Positions 37,016-49,849 of a DNA stretch of 64,000 nucleotides are shown here, piece by piece (positions within the stretch are counted from its first letter, which is position 1; each line of letters begins with the position of its first letter). A program made the position numbers and the translations under genes. Origin of the DNA: Ziziphus jujuba. Taxonomy: Eukaryota > Streptophyta > Magnoliopsida > Rosales > Rhamnaceae. Where the stretch lies: contig NC_083388.1 in assembly GCF_031755915.1 (NCBI RefSeq), positions 2,425,501 through 2,489,500 of the forward strand, given 5' to 3'. The notes below the pieces were generated by a model. That model was given only the letters and a program-made list of their open reading frames with translations. It was not told the origin of the DNA and did no database searches.

Positions 37016-39471
37016 CCTAAGGCTATAATATATTACATTATAGTAATTGATTTGGATGTTATTATTGTTGCTTATTTTGTCTGCTTTAACATGTGGCGGA
37101 CTTAGGAATTTTTTCAGAGATGGCACTATTAGATAATAACTTTTTTAAGAAAAAAATATTAATATAAATAATAAAATACAAAATAATTATTTATAAGATT
37201 CATAAAAGTATTTAATAAAAAAAATCAATATTTGTTTTTGGGGGCATTTTCAATTTTCATGTTGATTTTGATATTAAAATATTTTCAATGGTTCATTTCA
37301 AAAATATATATTTTCAATAAAAATATAAAATAGTTCTATATGATATTAAGATAACTTATAAATCAAGATTAATTATAATCTAAACAATATTTAAACAGGT
37401 ATATTTAAAAATTAACAGCAAATTTATACAAAAATAGATAATTTTTTTAGTAATTAATCAACTAAAAAAAAATTTTAAATAGTGAACTCAATCATTTATA
37501 ACAATCAAAAAAATATCCTACCAAACTAAAAAACTATGTGAACAATTTAAATTAGTGAAATTTTGAAAAATTTAATTTAATATTATTTGTTAAATTATAG
37601 TTTTAAATCAAACTAAAACTAGAAGAATTTAAGACAATCAATTTTTAATACAAAAATCTTAACCAAAAAAGTTAAAGACCGAGAACACCATGAGCGGACC
37701 CACATTGGGCCGTGGGACACGTGGCCCCTTTATATTTTTTCTCTTTTGAATATTTTATTATTTATATTATCTAATTACTATTTTATCACCTATAAACATA
37801 AAGAGTGACTCCATCAATGCCTAGTTTCCATGCGTGGACTGCATGCCCTGGCAAAGCCTTTCCAGCAAGCTTATAATTATTTTCTATCTATTTGGACATA
37901 GCTTGTGTTGGAATGTGAACGGGACAGGACGGGATCGATTTTTAAAATTTCATTTTCGTTTCTATTTTTGTGGAAAAAATTTTATCCCATCTCTGTGGTT
38001 TTCTTCGTTTTTTTTTTAAATGTGGGGTAGGGACGGCGATTCTCCATTCGGAGACGGAACGGGATGGTTTTTTCCCTTTTTTCATAATTGATTTTTTTTT
38101 AAATTTATATAAAAGATTTTTTTTATAAATAAAATAACTAAAATATAATAAAATTACAATAAAATGCATCAAGGTCCAAAATAAAAATACAATAAAATAT
38201 ATAAAGGTTTAAATTTACAATTATATAAAATACATCTTTAAAAAAATACAATACAATGTATCCAAATATAAAAACATAAAGTTATAACTAATACTATTAT
38301 TGCCGACACATATATGCAATTATTCCAAAGCTTGCCTCCTTTACTTCCTGTCAATCTTCATTAACTAATACTATTATTGTAGACCAATATGGAACACCAA
38401 GCAAGTAGTAAATTAATAACAATAAAAAAAAAAAAGAAACTGTAACAATTCAGCGGATAATTCAATTAATTAGAAATTGAAGCAATGCTCAGAATAAAGA
38501 TATCCTCACTAACTAGCACATGGCTTTCCCATGGATAAGATCTCGACGATTCCTTTAATTTTTTATTTTTTATTTTTTATTTTTGGGTCTTTGTGATTTA
38601 TAGTTTACTTGCATTTGGTTATGATGTTTTTCTGCTGTTTTCCCACGAGCTAAAGATTTTAAGGAGGATGAAATATTTGTTTGAAGATGGTCAAATTCGT
38701 ATAATTGTAGGGCATATATGGGCTTTAATTTCATATATTCCATAGATCTTACATTCTAATTTGTTCATCATATTCTCAGAAGGATCCCAAAATGCAGATT
38801 GACCAATTTATTCTTACAAACTAAGTGATCATAAAGGAACCATACGCTTAATGCATTGAAAAATGAAATGAAGGACTGACCTTTTGAAGATATGAAGGTG
38901 CGGCAGCTCTTGAAAACCTGCTAAATCATCAGATAATGAAGGTGCGGTAGCAGCTCAGCTGTGAGGTGAGGTGGTGAGGTGAAGGTGGGGCAACAAGAAA
39001 AGCAAAGGAGCTGTTTAGGTGAAAGTACGGCAGCAAGAAAAGGAAAAAAGTTGTTTTTCTTAGGCTTACATCATTTTTAACATAAAATAAATTATATAAA
39101 AAAAAATACATATATATATATATATATATATATATCTATATCTGGCCGGGTTTGGGCCTGGGTTTTCATATCCCGAGCCCGTCTCGGCACCAATCGGGAT
39201 TTTAATATATTGCCTAGCCCCCGGCCTGCAACCTCGATTTTTGGGGGAAAAACTACCCCGTTAGGGCTGGTGCACTGCAGGTTTCAGGGCGTGCAGGTCA
39301 AATTGCCATTCTTAAGCTTGTGCAGTGCACTTTTGACAAGTTTCATAGAAATGCCTACTTTCCTACAATCTAGGTTGAACCTTTTAGTAGGATTTGCTGG
39401 ATCAACAAGAAATTGTTACATGATTCAACTTCTCTTTCACCTCTTTTTGCGAGCTAGCCCAGTGCCCCATA
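37016..39471. other. Intergenic AT-rich DNA with two G/C-rich patches
   Basis: No gene is visible. About 37915-38065 (GGGACAGGACGGGATCG and GGGGTAGGGACGGCG) and about 39140-39275 (GGGTTTGGGCCTGGG, CCCGAGCCCGTCTCGG) have a composition unlike their surroundings and may belong to one transposon. An (AT)n microsatellite lies at about 39108-39136. Confidence 0.5.
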
Positions 39472-42400
39472 TGTTAGGACCCGTTCAATATTCCTTAACG
39501 GAACCCTAGATAAGCTCTGATTCCAAGGAAATCCTACTGAATCCTCCAATGGAAAATCTGGCAGCATCTCCCCTAAGAGTTGGACTTACCACAAAATTCT
39601 CTATATAGAAAACACACTTCTCACAATATCTCCTTATTCCTTTCATCTTACTACAATTTATTTCCACAAAGTTCAGCACTTCAAAAATTAACATAGAACC
39701 AGTGCAATATTATATAAATGCATCCATACAGTATACAGAGCATCAAGAGTTTACAAATAATTATGGAATTCAATACAACAAAGGATAAAAAGAATTAGTA
39801 CAACATAGGAAGAAAAAGAAAGAAAGAACTTCTTGAAATTCGGCAGCAAACCAAAACGTCGAGCTTGTTCCGGACGATCAACGTCTACTAACCTGGGCCT
39901 TGGGGAACAAATTTAAAACCGTGAGATGCTAATCATCTTCGTGAGTGATCCAATCTAATACACAATACTAATAATAGCATAATAATAAATTTGATCAATT
40001 AATAATAAATAAGTTAATAATTAAATACCAACCATTTGAAAATGTATTTTCTCTCAAAACTCTCACCATTTCACTCAATTGGAAAAATGTCCCCCTTGTT
40101 AAGATATTTCACAAAACCCAATATCTATATACCCTAAAAATCAAGAAATAATTAATTAGATAAATTACAAATAAAATATGATAAATTAAAGATCTAAAAT
40201 ATATAATGAAAGTAAAGCAGAAATACAAATAAAAGTAATTTTTGTAACAATTACTAAATGATAATTAAATTCAATAACAATTATTAAATTGTCACACATT
40301 GTCATAGAAGAATAAAACAAATCACAAATAATTTAACCAAGCCAACATTTAATTCAACATATAATCATGACATTTACTAATCATGCCAAGTGAATAATCA
40401 AGGAATATTAATAAATAAAATGCAAATAATATACAACAAATCAATTTAGTAACAAAGGGATTTAACGTAAAACAAAATTGATTTTAATAAATAATTTATA
40501 AAAATTATGCTAAAAACATTTAATAAAATAATAGAAGACATCGTAGAAAATCTTTTTGATAAATTTAAAATTTATATAAGCCTTGAAAACATGGTAATAT
40601 ATATTTTTGGACACAATTTAAATAAAATAATAAAATCAATATAAATAAAATCATGTTAAAATCTCGATTTAAATAAATAATAAAATACATGAATAAAATA
40701 CTTTAAATTTCAAATATCACTTTAAAAAAAAAACATTTAATTTTTGATAAACGATCGGGAAAAATATCTTGATGCACCATACTATATATCAGTAATGCCC
40801 TACGATACCTAACGTGCCGAGCACCGTCTGGTGGGAGGTTAAAGAGAAAAACTTGCATACGATCGCTTCGGCGTCCCGACAACGCCGCTGCTTAAACCGC
40901 CATCCCGACCATGGAAGGGGGCGGCTATGGCCAATATCAAACTTGCCTACCCTCGGTCTGATGGTAACTCACGAGAGCATTACAACTTGCGCGCTAATCA
41001 TATCCACATATACAGTACAGAATACCAGTACTGTATGAGTGCGTCTAAAATCAATTACTAACTTTATTGTTAAAATACCAAGTTTTCCAAAATTTACGGT
41101 GGGAATTATACCATTTTTCAAACCCACATTCTCTTGAATCCTCATCATAAATCCATAGCATAAATTCCATCAATTTCACCATAAATAAATCAATCCCATA
41201 ATATTCAATGCGTAAATATTTTCTTCAACATAATTTTAAAACAATAATTTAATCCTCAAGGTCCAAGATAAATGGAATTCCAATAAATCACATAAAAATT
41301 CAAATTTTCATAAATTCATATAAATGCATTTTTATTAATCAAAATAAAATCACAAATAAATTCCACAACTAAATCAAATAATATTGAATTCACAATTCCT
41401 TTAAATATCAAATTTTCATAAAATCTAAATTTCCATAATTTGTCAAAAATCATATACTTCAAATTATTCAATTATTGGCATCAAAATTTAATTCACAATT
41501 TATTTAATAATCAACATAGAATAAAAACATTTAAATATTAAAATATAACGAAATATATTTAATTTGACACCAGAAATTAATTTTGAAGGTGGATCACTTA
41601 TCTCGAGCATGCAATTCAATCAATATCCTCTACGGGATCAATTCCACAATTCACACGTGCTCCTAAAATATCAATATTACACAACAACAAATAAATTAAT
41701 ATTTTATTCAGATAAATAATACACGGTATCCGGGGATCTAACACAATGGTATCCAAAATTTGCGAGTAATATACCGAAATGAAGATCATGTAACGAGGAT
41801 CACGGATTGAGGCTTACCTCCCGGAGATCGGACTCATGGTGGACGGAAACTCATCGGAAAGCTCTCAAAATTCAGGTCCTTGATTCTCTCAAACCATCAC
41901 GAATTGGAGGAAACCAAGCTCGGATTTGGGTTTAGGGAGATCGAATTAGTAGGGAAGGATAGGTGGGGTGATAGAAAACTCATCGGAACCGGGTTTTCCG
42001 GTGAGCCACTGTGGTCACCGGAATCTGCCACCTCCGATGGCGCGTCCGGCGACCACTGGCTGTGAAATTTGATGGGGAGGTAGATCTGGTGATGGGTAAA
42101 CCAATGGAATTGGGGGTGAGGCAAACAGAGGTCTGGTTTGGAAGAAATCTATAGGAGAAGGAAATGGGCCACTCACTGAAAAACACCCCGATCCGGGTGA
42201 GTCGCCAGCGATCTAGTCGTGATTTTTGGCTGGCAGGCCAGTTTTGATGGGTGGGTCACGGTGGTCAGGCACATGTACTGTTTTGGTGGCTGGAAATGGG
42301 TGAACGGCGGTTGGCCAGTCCACCACCCTTTTTCTCTATCTTCCTCTCTCTTCTTTCTCTCCCCTCTTTCTCATTTCACACGATTTCACCCAATCAAAAA

Positions 42401-42620
42401 GCCTCCCGTGGATGCCACTGTGCACTCACGGATTGTCTGGATTTTTGACATGTGGCACAACTGTTCACACACATACAGATCAGTGAATAGTAAATGTTGT
42501 CTTGGAAAAACTTCGCTGGTCCTTAGCTTTCAAACAACATATCCAAATCGGGCGTGCCGCTAGTCTATGAACTCGTATCGATGAGTACTTCATAACCATA
42601 CATGAGGCAAAGCTTAACTC
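39472..42620 (-). repeat. Truncated gypsy LTR, reverse orientation (copy 5)
   Basis: Read on the - strand, the sequence aligns with the other LTRs from about 280 bp after their start to the end. The end reads CCTAACAT at 39471-39479 (+ strand ATGTTAGG), a diverged CCTGACA. Within it lie the accelerated GC-rich block (about 41880-42330) and the GACGCAC domain at about 40770-41047. Homology stops near 42620, so the W-box start is missing and no target duplication can be tested. Confidence 0.85.
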
Positions 42621-42884
42621 AATGTGAATTCGACGATTGAACTTTGCATTCTTCCTATTCTTGACTGGAATGCCAAGACTGTTTGCCATGTAAACCATCC
42701 TTTTGCCCCCCTACTCACTATTTTGTCATCAATTCTCCAGCAAGACCCGTCGTTCAAGTCCTTGACAGCAAGTAAATCGTCATTCTTCTCAATTTCAAAA
42801 TATTTGAACATCCCGGCTTTGCCACCAAGACGAAACACCTCCTTCGAACTTTCATCTACCTCCTCCTTCAAACTTTTATCCATC
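42621..42884 (-). other. Open frame of unknown family at the LTR truncation point
   Basis: On the - strand, an ATG preceded by AGGAG opens about 85 residues (MDKSLKEEVDESSKEVFRLG at the start, later SRGAKGWFTWQTVLAF). The composition is protein-like, with a tryptophan-rich middle and an acidic, lysine-rich start. The frame ends at the broken 5' side of LTR copy 5. I do not recognise it. It may be a gene fragment truncated by the same rearrangement that removed the LTR start. Confidence 0.35.
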
Positions 42885-43560
42885 TCCTCCTAATTTTTAT
42901 ATTTGATTTTATCTGATAACTACTAATACCTATTAAGTTTCGCCTTAAACTACCTCAGGGCAGTTATAAGGCTAGATCAAATTCAAGCAACACACATAAA
43001 TCCATGTAAAGTATACAATAATAGGTTAAAACACAATCTACAATGCAATAGTGAAGACCAACAACGATGAGCATGTCTAGTAGTGGAGTAAATATATATT
43101 ATTACGTTTAAAAAATGTACATTAGTATAATATTCATGAAACATACTCAATCTCCAAATTCAAATAAATCGATGTTTCTATAAGAAAAGAAATATCTTCA
43201 TTGTAGGCCTTTTTGTTCTAAAATAGAAAAAGGAAGGAATCGAGAATCGAGTATTCTCAAGGAGCAAATATGCTTTTGATAGCATAAAGAGGTTTTGGGA
43301 AAATAATAGTTATATTATTCAGTTTGAAAATTACAAATATATGTTGTTATAAAGACATTGTACAAAGAAAGAAAGTGAAAAATACAAAAAATAATTATAG
43401 GAATGAAGTTAAAAAAGCTATACCAAATAATAAAAGAATGGAATGTATAGATCTTAAACAAAAGGTCTACAATGAAGGTGCTTCTTTCCTTATAGTTTCC
43501 GTGATGTGTCTTATCATTCTTACATCACGTTTTATGCAAAAAGTTGTCGAATCCTTAAGG
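42885..43560. other. AT-rich intergenic DNA
   Basis: I see no gene or clear repeat. The 98-codon open frame that runs into the following LTR is lysine- and asparagine-rich and looks like chance. Confidence 0.5.
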
Positions 43561-43565
43561 CATAG

Positions 43566-46500
43566 TGTAACACCCCGTCCTGAAGTACATCGAAAATTTC
43601 TAAAATTTGATCAAGGTTGACCGGGTTTGACCGTCGTTGACTGATAAGGGGTCAAATGTTGACTTTTTGCTTCCGGTGGAATTTCACATTGATTGAGGTA
43701 TCGTTAAAAAGTACACATTGTCACGAATTCATAGACTAGTAGCACGTAAAAAATGGAGCTACGATTTGAAAGTTATGAGCAAAACAAGTTGAGGTCCAAA
43801 TTGTCCAAGGGGTGTCGGAGTTGACTTTTTGTTCATACAAAGTTGAGCTTTGACTCATGCATGGTTGTGAAGTACTCATCGATACGAGTTCATAGACTAG
43901 CGGTATGTCCGATTTGGATATGTGGTTTGAAAGTTATGGACCTATAGAGTTTTTCAAATACAGTATTATTTTAATATTATTTTTAAATATGTGAACAGTA
44001 TGCCACGTGTGACTTAATAAAGAATACCATGTGTCACAATGGTGACATGCCACATGTCAACCATGATTAAATACCATAATATTTTATTATTATTCTATAC
44101 AATAATATTATTTTAATATTATTTAATTATTTTCTTTTCCTTTCTTTTTCTTTTCTTTTCTTTTTCCTTCCCCCACATGGGAAACACACACCACCCCCCG
44201 CCCCCCCGGGAACCTTTCTTCTTCTTCTTTCTTTTCCTTTCCTTTTCCTCCTCTCAGGTCCTTGCCGTTTCTCAATTTCTGATCATTGGACAGCCACACG
44301 TGCCGGCCAGGGAAGGAGCCCATTCCCCGGCGATGCCAACCTCCAAATTTCCAGGCCAAACGCCGCCGGACACGCCCAGATTGGGCCGGTGAAGTCGGCG
44401 GCGATGGGTTGAGTTTTCTGGCGATTCTCACCGTTTCCAGCCAGCCCAGTCCGATCTTCCACCCCTTTCTCCCTATTTTGGATCTTCTGAGTTCAAATAT
44501 GGTCTCCAATTGTTTAAATTCGAAGTGGTTCGCGAGTTATGAGGAGGTGAAGTTCGTCCGGTACTTTCCAGGCAAATTCCGACCACCACCGGCGGAATTG
44601 GGGTTAATGAAGGCCGGTAATGCGATCCTCATTCCATAAGCTTTGATTCGGTATATTACTCGCAAATTTTGGTTAACGTTTGTGTTAAATCCCCCGGGTA
44701 CCCGGTATTATTTATCCGAATAAAATATTAATTTATTTGAGTTGTGTAATATTGTTGTTCTATGAGCACCTGTGCGTCGTGGAATTGATCTCATGGAGGA
44801 TCTTGAGTTAATTGCGTGCTCGAGATGAGTGATCCACCTTCAAAATTATTTTTGGATGTTAAAATATATATATTTTGTGTTAATTGGTTATTTGAAAAAT
44901 ATGCTTAACGTGTTGAATATTTAGTAAATTTATATTTGGAATTTTGTTGCCAAAATTGAAGAAAATTAAATTATTTGTGTATTATAAATATTTTGGGTTT
45001 TAAGAATTTTCATGAATTAAGGTTTAATTTAATAATTATTGAATTTTGTTGTTGGAATATTTTATAATTAGATATTTGAAAAATATGTTTTATGTATTTG
45101 ATATTAAGAGAATTTCCATATAAATTATATTGCCAATGCATGTTGTTTTAATATATATTTGGGCGCCAAAAATATATTTGGGATTAAAAGAAATTGTGAT
45201 TTCAATTTTCTTTTATAATTATTAAGTTTATCATGTGATTTAATTATATTTTGAATTTTGAAGAATTGAAGGAATATTTATTTTAAATTATTGTTGATTT
45301 CATTGATAGATTTGAAATTGAAGGAATTTATATCGATGGATTTATGCTAGTGATATTAAAAAAAAATGTGGGAATGTGAATTTGAAAAATGGTATAATTC
45401 CCACGGTGAATTTTGGAAAATTTGGGTATTTTAATAATAAACTGGGTTATTAGTTTTAGACGCACTCATACAGTACTGGTGTTCTGTACTGTATATGTGG
45501 ATGAGCGCACAAGTTATAATGTCTCCCGTGAGTTGCCATTGGACCGAGGGCAGGCAAGTTTGAAATTGGCCATAAGCTGCCCCTCCATGGCCGGGATGAC
45601 GATTTAAGCATCGGCGCTGTCGGGACGCCGAAGCGACCGTATGCAAGTTTCTCTCTTTAACCTCCTACTGAATGGTGCTCGGGACGCTGGGTATCGTAGG
45701 GCATTACTGGTATATAGTGTGGTGCGTCAAGTATTATTTTTCTGATATAAATATCAAATCCTAAAGTTTTAAAGCAGCATTCAAATTAAATGTATTTAAT
45801 TTATTTTATCATCTATTTCCAATTAGTATTTTCTAAAATGTATTCATTCATATTTTATGACCCTTATTTTAAATTAACGTTTTTTAAATGTATCTTGTCA
45901 TGTTTCTATTATATAGATTGATTGAACATTTCAAAATGAATTTTATAATATATTTCTATCACTTATTTTACATGATTGAATATAATTATTTAAATTATAT
46001 ATTTTGCGCCGTTTATTTTAGTTTATTAAATCAAATTGTACGAATTATATATTGAATTTTTCTTTTATGTTATATTTCTTTCATGCAAGTATTCTAAATT
46101 TATTTTATTATATTTCATTATATTTTATTCGTATTTGGATTATTTAAATTTTATTAAATTAATTATTACTTGATTTTTGGGGCATAAAAGATTAGGTTTT
46201 GCGAAAATGTTTTAAAAGGGAAACTTTTCCAACGGAGTGAATGGTGAGGGTTTTGAGAGAAAATATTATTCTCAATTAATTATTATTTACTTACTTATTT
46301 ATTCTTAATTAACCAAATGTACTATAATTATCGTTACTTTATAATTATACAGTAGATAGGGTTACTCACTAAGATGATTAGCATATCATATTTCTAAATT
46401 CTGTTCCTCTAGGTATAAGGATCGGGAGACGTTGATCGTCCGGGGCGAGCCCGATGTCTCAATTCATTGCCGAAAGTACAAGAAGCATTTCCTTCTTTTT

Positions 46501-46837
46501 TCCTCTTCATCTTGTATTGCTTCTTTATCTGAAATTGTATTAATTCCATATTTATTTGTATAATACTCTATATACTGTATTGGACACATTTTATTAAATA
46601 CTGCATTAATTCTTTGTTATTATTTTGGAGTGCTGTAAATTTATGGAAACAAATTGTAGTAAGATGGGAGGAATAAGGTGGTGTTTATAGAAGTGTGTTT
46701 TCAGTGCAGTAAATTTATGGTAAGTTCAACCCTTAGGGAAGGTTCTGCCAGATTTTCCATTAGAATGTCCGGTAAGATTTCCCTGGGATTAGGGCTTGTC
46801 TAGGGTTCCGGTGAGGAATTTTGGACTAGTCCTGACA
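43566..46837 (+). mobile_element. Solo gypsy LTR (copy 6)
   Basis: The 3,272-bp LTR starts TGTAACACCCCG and ends GTCCTGACA. The duplication CATAG lies at 43561-43565 and 46838-46842. It is closest in its 5' half to copies 3 and 7. It is longer because of an extra AT-rich section at about 45760-46180. The pairing 7-mers are at 45459-45465 and 45722-45728. Confidence 0.93.
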
Positions 46838-46842
46838 CATAG

Positions 46843-47300
46843 CTAAAAGGTTTTAGATTTTTTTAGAGAATTCAAGAAAAACCTAAACTAATATAGAAAG
46901 AAATCTCTTTAAAATAGTCCATATGTAAATATCTAGTAGAATAATGTAGAGCTTCAATAAGAGTTATGCCATATATACATATCTAGAATCTTGTAAATAT
47001 TTATGGTATGAACCAAGCCCTCTATAAAAAGGGCTCGGACTTCATTCGTAAATCATCCAAGAATTCTAGTAATACAAGTTCTTTACATTCTCTCAAAACC
47101 CTCTCAATATCTCCTACTAAAATAAGAAGTTCTTTGTCCATGATTCTACTAAAACAAAAACCAAAGTCAAAACAAAAAAACAGATATCATCTTGGACTTC
47201 CTAGCTTATTTCTAATGCCTGAAAACTTTATACCATTCAACAAAGATTTCTCACGAATTTCTTAATGGTCCCTGTTGAAAATTTTCTGAACTTGTCTTTT
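46843..47300 (+). repeat. Promoter-like LTR remnant of another family
   Basis: The stretch looks like the middle of a smaller LTR: an AT-rich lead, then a TATA box CTATAAAA at 47022-47029, then ACATTCTCTCAAAACC-like leader sequence. The TATA box lies between the perfect inverted arms AGCCCT (47016-47021) and AGGGCT (47030-47035). The host sequence continues on the left side of solo LTR copy 6, but I could not define the remnant's ends. Confidence 0.35.
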
Positions 47301-48221
47301 AAAATGCTTCAATTCTTTCAAAATTGTAGGACTGCTTTAAATTTAGACATTTTCTACTCCGATAGTGTCATAGGAGCCAAAGAAAACAAGAGGGCAATGA
47401 ACTGCCTTCTTGTTTTCTTTGGTCGGGTTTCTATTGTAATGCACGCAAGTACCAACGTAGTTTCTCAAAACATTTTTAGATTTCTTTAGTTTTATTCTGT
47501 ATAAAGAAAATTTAATAAAAAATACAAGACAAACATATACCTCATTTCTTATACAACCATACCCCTTAAAATGTATAAATTGCTCCTTATACATGAATTT
47601 AATTAGCAACCAGTGCTAAATAGTAAAATAACATCTATTTCAATAATTCAGCAATCGAAGAAGCAAATGAAAAGATGAATTGGAAAATGCCTTTAGCCAG
47701 TTGTTGTAACTCACTTCTTTTAATTTTTATTTATTATTATCATCTTTTTCACCTTATAAATTGTTCATATTTCTTATTGTAAATACTTATCCATTTATAC
47801 ATATGATCATTTATACATATGATTGATGTGTAAGAGTAGATATGTGTTCTCAATGTCGGGTGTTTTTTTGCATGTAAAATACATTTCTTGTAAATCCGTA
47901 CTGTTTGGTCGAAAGCTGAAGGAATTTTATTTTATTTTATTTTTTTGGGGATTTAAAGCTGATAATAACAGTGTCCTAACCATATAAAGTTACCCAAAGA
48001 CTAAAAATTCCTTTACAAAATAAAAGGTCTAGAAATTAAGAAGATCAAAACACTAGGTAATTTCAGAACTCAATCTTCTTTTCGCCTATTTTTTATGCAT
48101 CTTTTATTATTTTTCGTTCTCTACCCTGAACAAACTTGCATTGCTTTACAAAATAGCCACATCACTGTCCTCATTAACCTGATAAACCAATCATAAGAAA
48201 ACAAAACCTACAATGTAAAGG
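47301..48221. other. AT-rich intergenic DNA
   Basis: I see no gene. The last 60 bp, before copia-2, are duplicated at about 59716-59775. Confidence 0.55.
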
Positions 48222-48226
48222 AATTG

Positions 48227-48862
48227 TGTTGGAAATCAGAACTAACAAACAACACAAATCTTATTGAGGTTCGGCCAAGATAGCCTACGTCCTCGTTGCT
48301 CCGGCGAGACCTTCTGATCTCTTATTAATCTTGCAACAATTACAGAGAAAACAACACTTGTACACAATCTGGTTTTCACACAGAAAACACAACCAAAACC
48401 CGAAGCCCCTTTCTACACCCTTCCTATTTTGTGTATTCAATCTAATTCACTCAGAGATTTTTCACAAAGAAAAATGAACACAATAGAAGAAAATGTAGAA
48501 CACAAATCTTGGAGCTCCTCTCTCTTTCTCAATCTTGAAGAAAAACTGGTATTTCTATTACTTGGCTCGAAGAGGAAGAGTTCTGTATATATATATTGCA
48601 TAACAGCTTCAAAACGACGTCGTCCAACTTATCATGAGGAATCACTTAGATTAAGACACGTAGCTTGCAGTTATTCTGTTATAATAGGCTTGAAATGACT
48701 ACTTTGTCCTTTTTTATTTCCAAGTAAATGAAACGATGTGTTTTGCCCTTTTGCTACTTAATCATCGAGTCTGAGAAATCACACCAGCTTAAATCCTCTC
48801 CAAGTGTTGACCATACACACCAGAAACTTTGCAAGATTGAATTTGTGGATTAAATCTTCACA
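48227..48862 (-). repeat. 3' LTR of copia-2
   Basis: The 636-bp repeat partners 58926-59560. In element orientation it is the 3' LTR because the polypurine tract lies beside it. Confidence 0.93.
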
Positions 48863-48876
48863 TATCTCCACCTAAT
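48863..48876 (-). other. Polypurine tract of copia-2
   Basis: On the - strand ATTAGGTGGAGATA directly precedes the LTR start, the expected plus-strand priming site. Confidence 0.7.
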
Positions 48877-48937
48877 CCTCAAATTCAACAAACACAGAAG
48901 CTCGTCACCATCTCAGCAAGATTTCTTTACAAATTAA

Positions 48938-49844
48938 TCAGCCTGCTCCTATTCGAAGCAGGTTTTTGCAAGTGTTAAACTTGCCAACAGTAAGCACTTT
49001 TGTACCCATATCTGAAGGATTAAACTCTGTAGGGATCTTCTCCAATCTGATTACTTTCTGAGCTGTCATATCTCGAATGAAATGGTATCTAACTTGAATG
49101 TGCTTAGATCTTTCATGAAACACTGGATTTTTACACAAATGTATTGTACTTTGACTATCTGAGTACAAAGTAACCTCCTACTTGAGTGCTTTAAGCTGTG
49201 TCAGTAGCCCTTTAAGCCAAATGGCTTCTTTTGCACCCTCAGTTGCTGCCATATATTCTGATTCAGTCGTTGACAAAGCCACCACAGGCTGTTACTGAGA
49301 TTTCCAACTTATGCAATTTCCGCACAAGGTAAATGCATAAGAGGACATTGACCTTCTCTTGTCCCTATCTCCTGCATAATTAAAATCTAGATATCCATTT
49401 AGCTCCACTCCACTTGAATCCCCCTTATAAATCAATCCTTCACTCGCTGTATGTTGCAAATACCTTAGAAGCCATTTTAAAGCTTCCCAATGATCTCGGC
49501 CAGGATTTTCCATGTATCTACTCAAGACACTAATGGCAAGCGCTAAGTCAGGCCTAGTTGAGATTATCACATACATCACTGATCCCACAGCATTAGAATA
49601 AGGAACTGCTATCATATCTTCCTTCTCTTGCTCAGTTGATGGGCATTGTTCACTTGATAATTTGAAATGTCCACCAAGAGGTACACTTGCAGGCTTTGCA
49701 CCTTCCATTGAAAACCTTGAAACTACCTTCTAAATATATGAAGATTGCAGCAACTTCATTTCACATCTTGACCTGTTTCTCATTATCTCTATTCCCAAAA
49801 TCTTCTTGGCTGGTCCAAGATCCTTCATTTCGAACTTTGACTTT
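48938..49844 (-). pseudogene. copia-2 pol, 3' part: end of reverse transcriptase and RNase H
   Basis: This is the downstream part of the copia-2 frame, cut off by the nested LTRs. It shows KFEMKDLGPAKKILGIEI (end of the reverse transcriptase palm and thumb), the STRPDLALAISVLSRYM connection and RNase H with [22 protein letters not shown] and KHIQVRYHFIRD. In-frame stops lie near 49730 (TAG), 49293 (TAA) and 49178 (TAG), each where glutamine is plausible. I see no frameshift. Confidence 0.9.
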
Positions 49845-49849
49845 AATAA

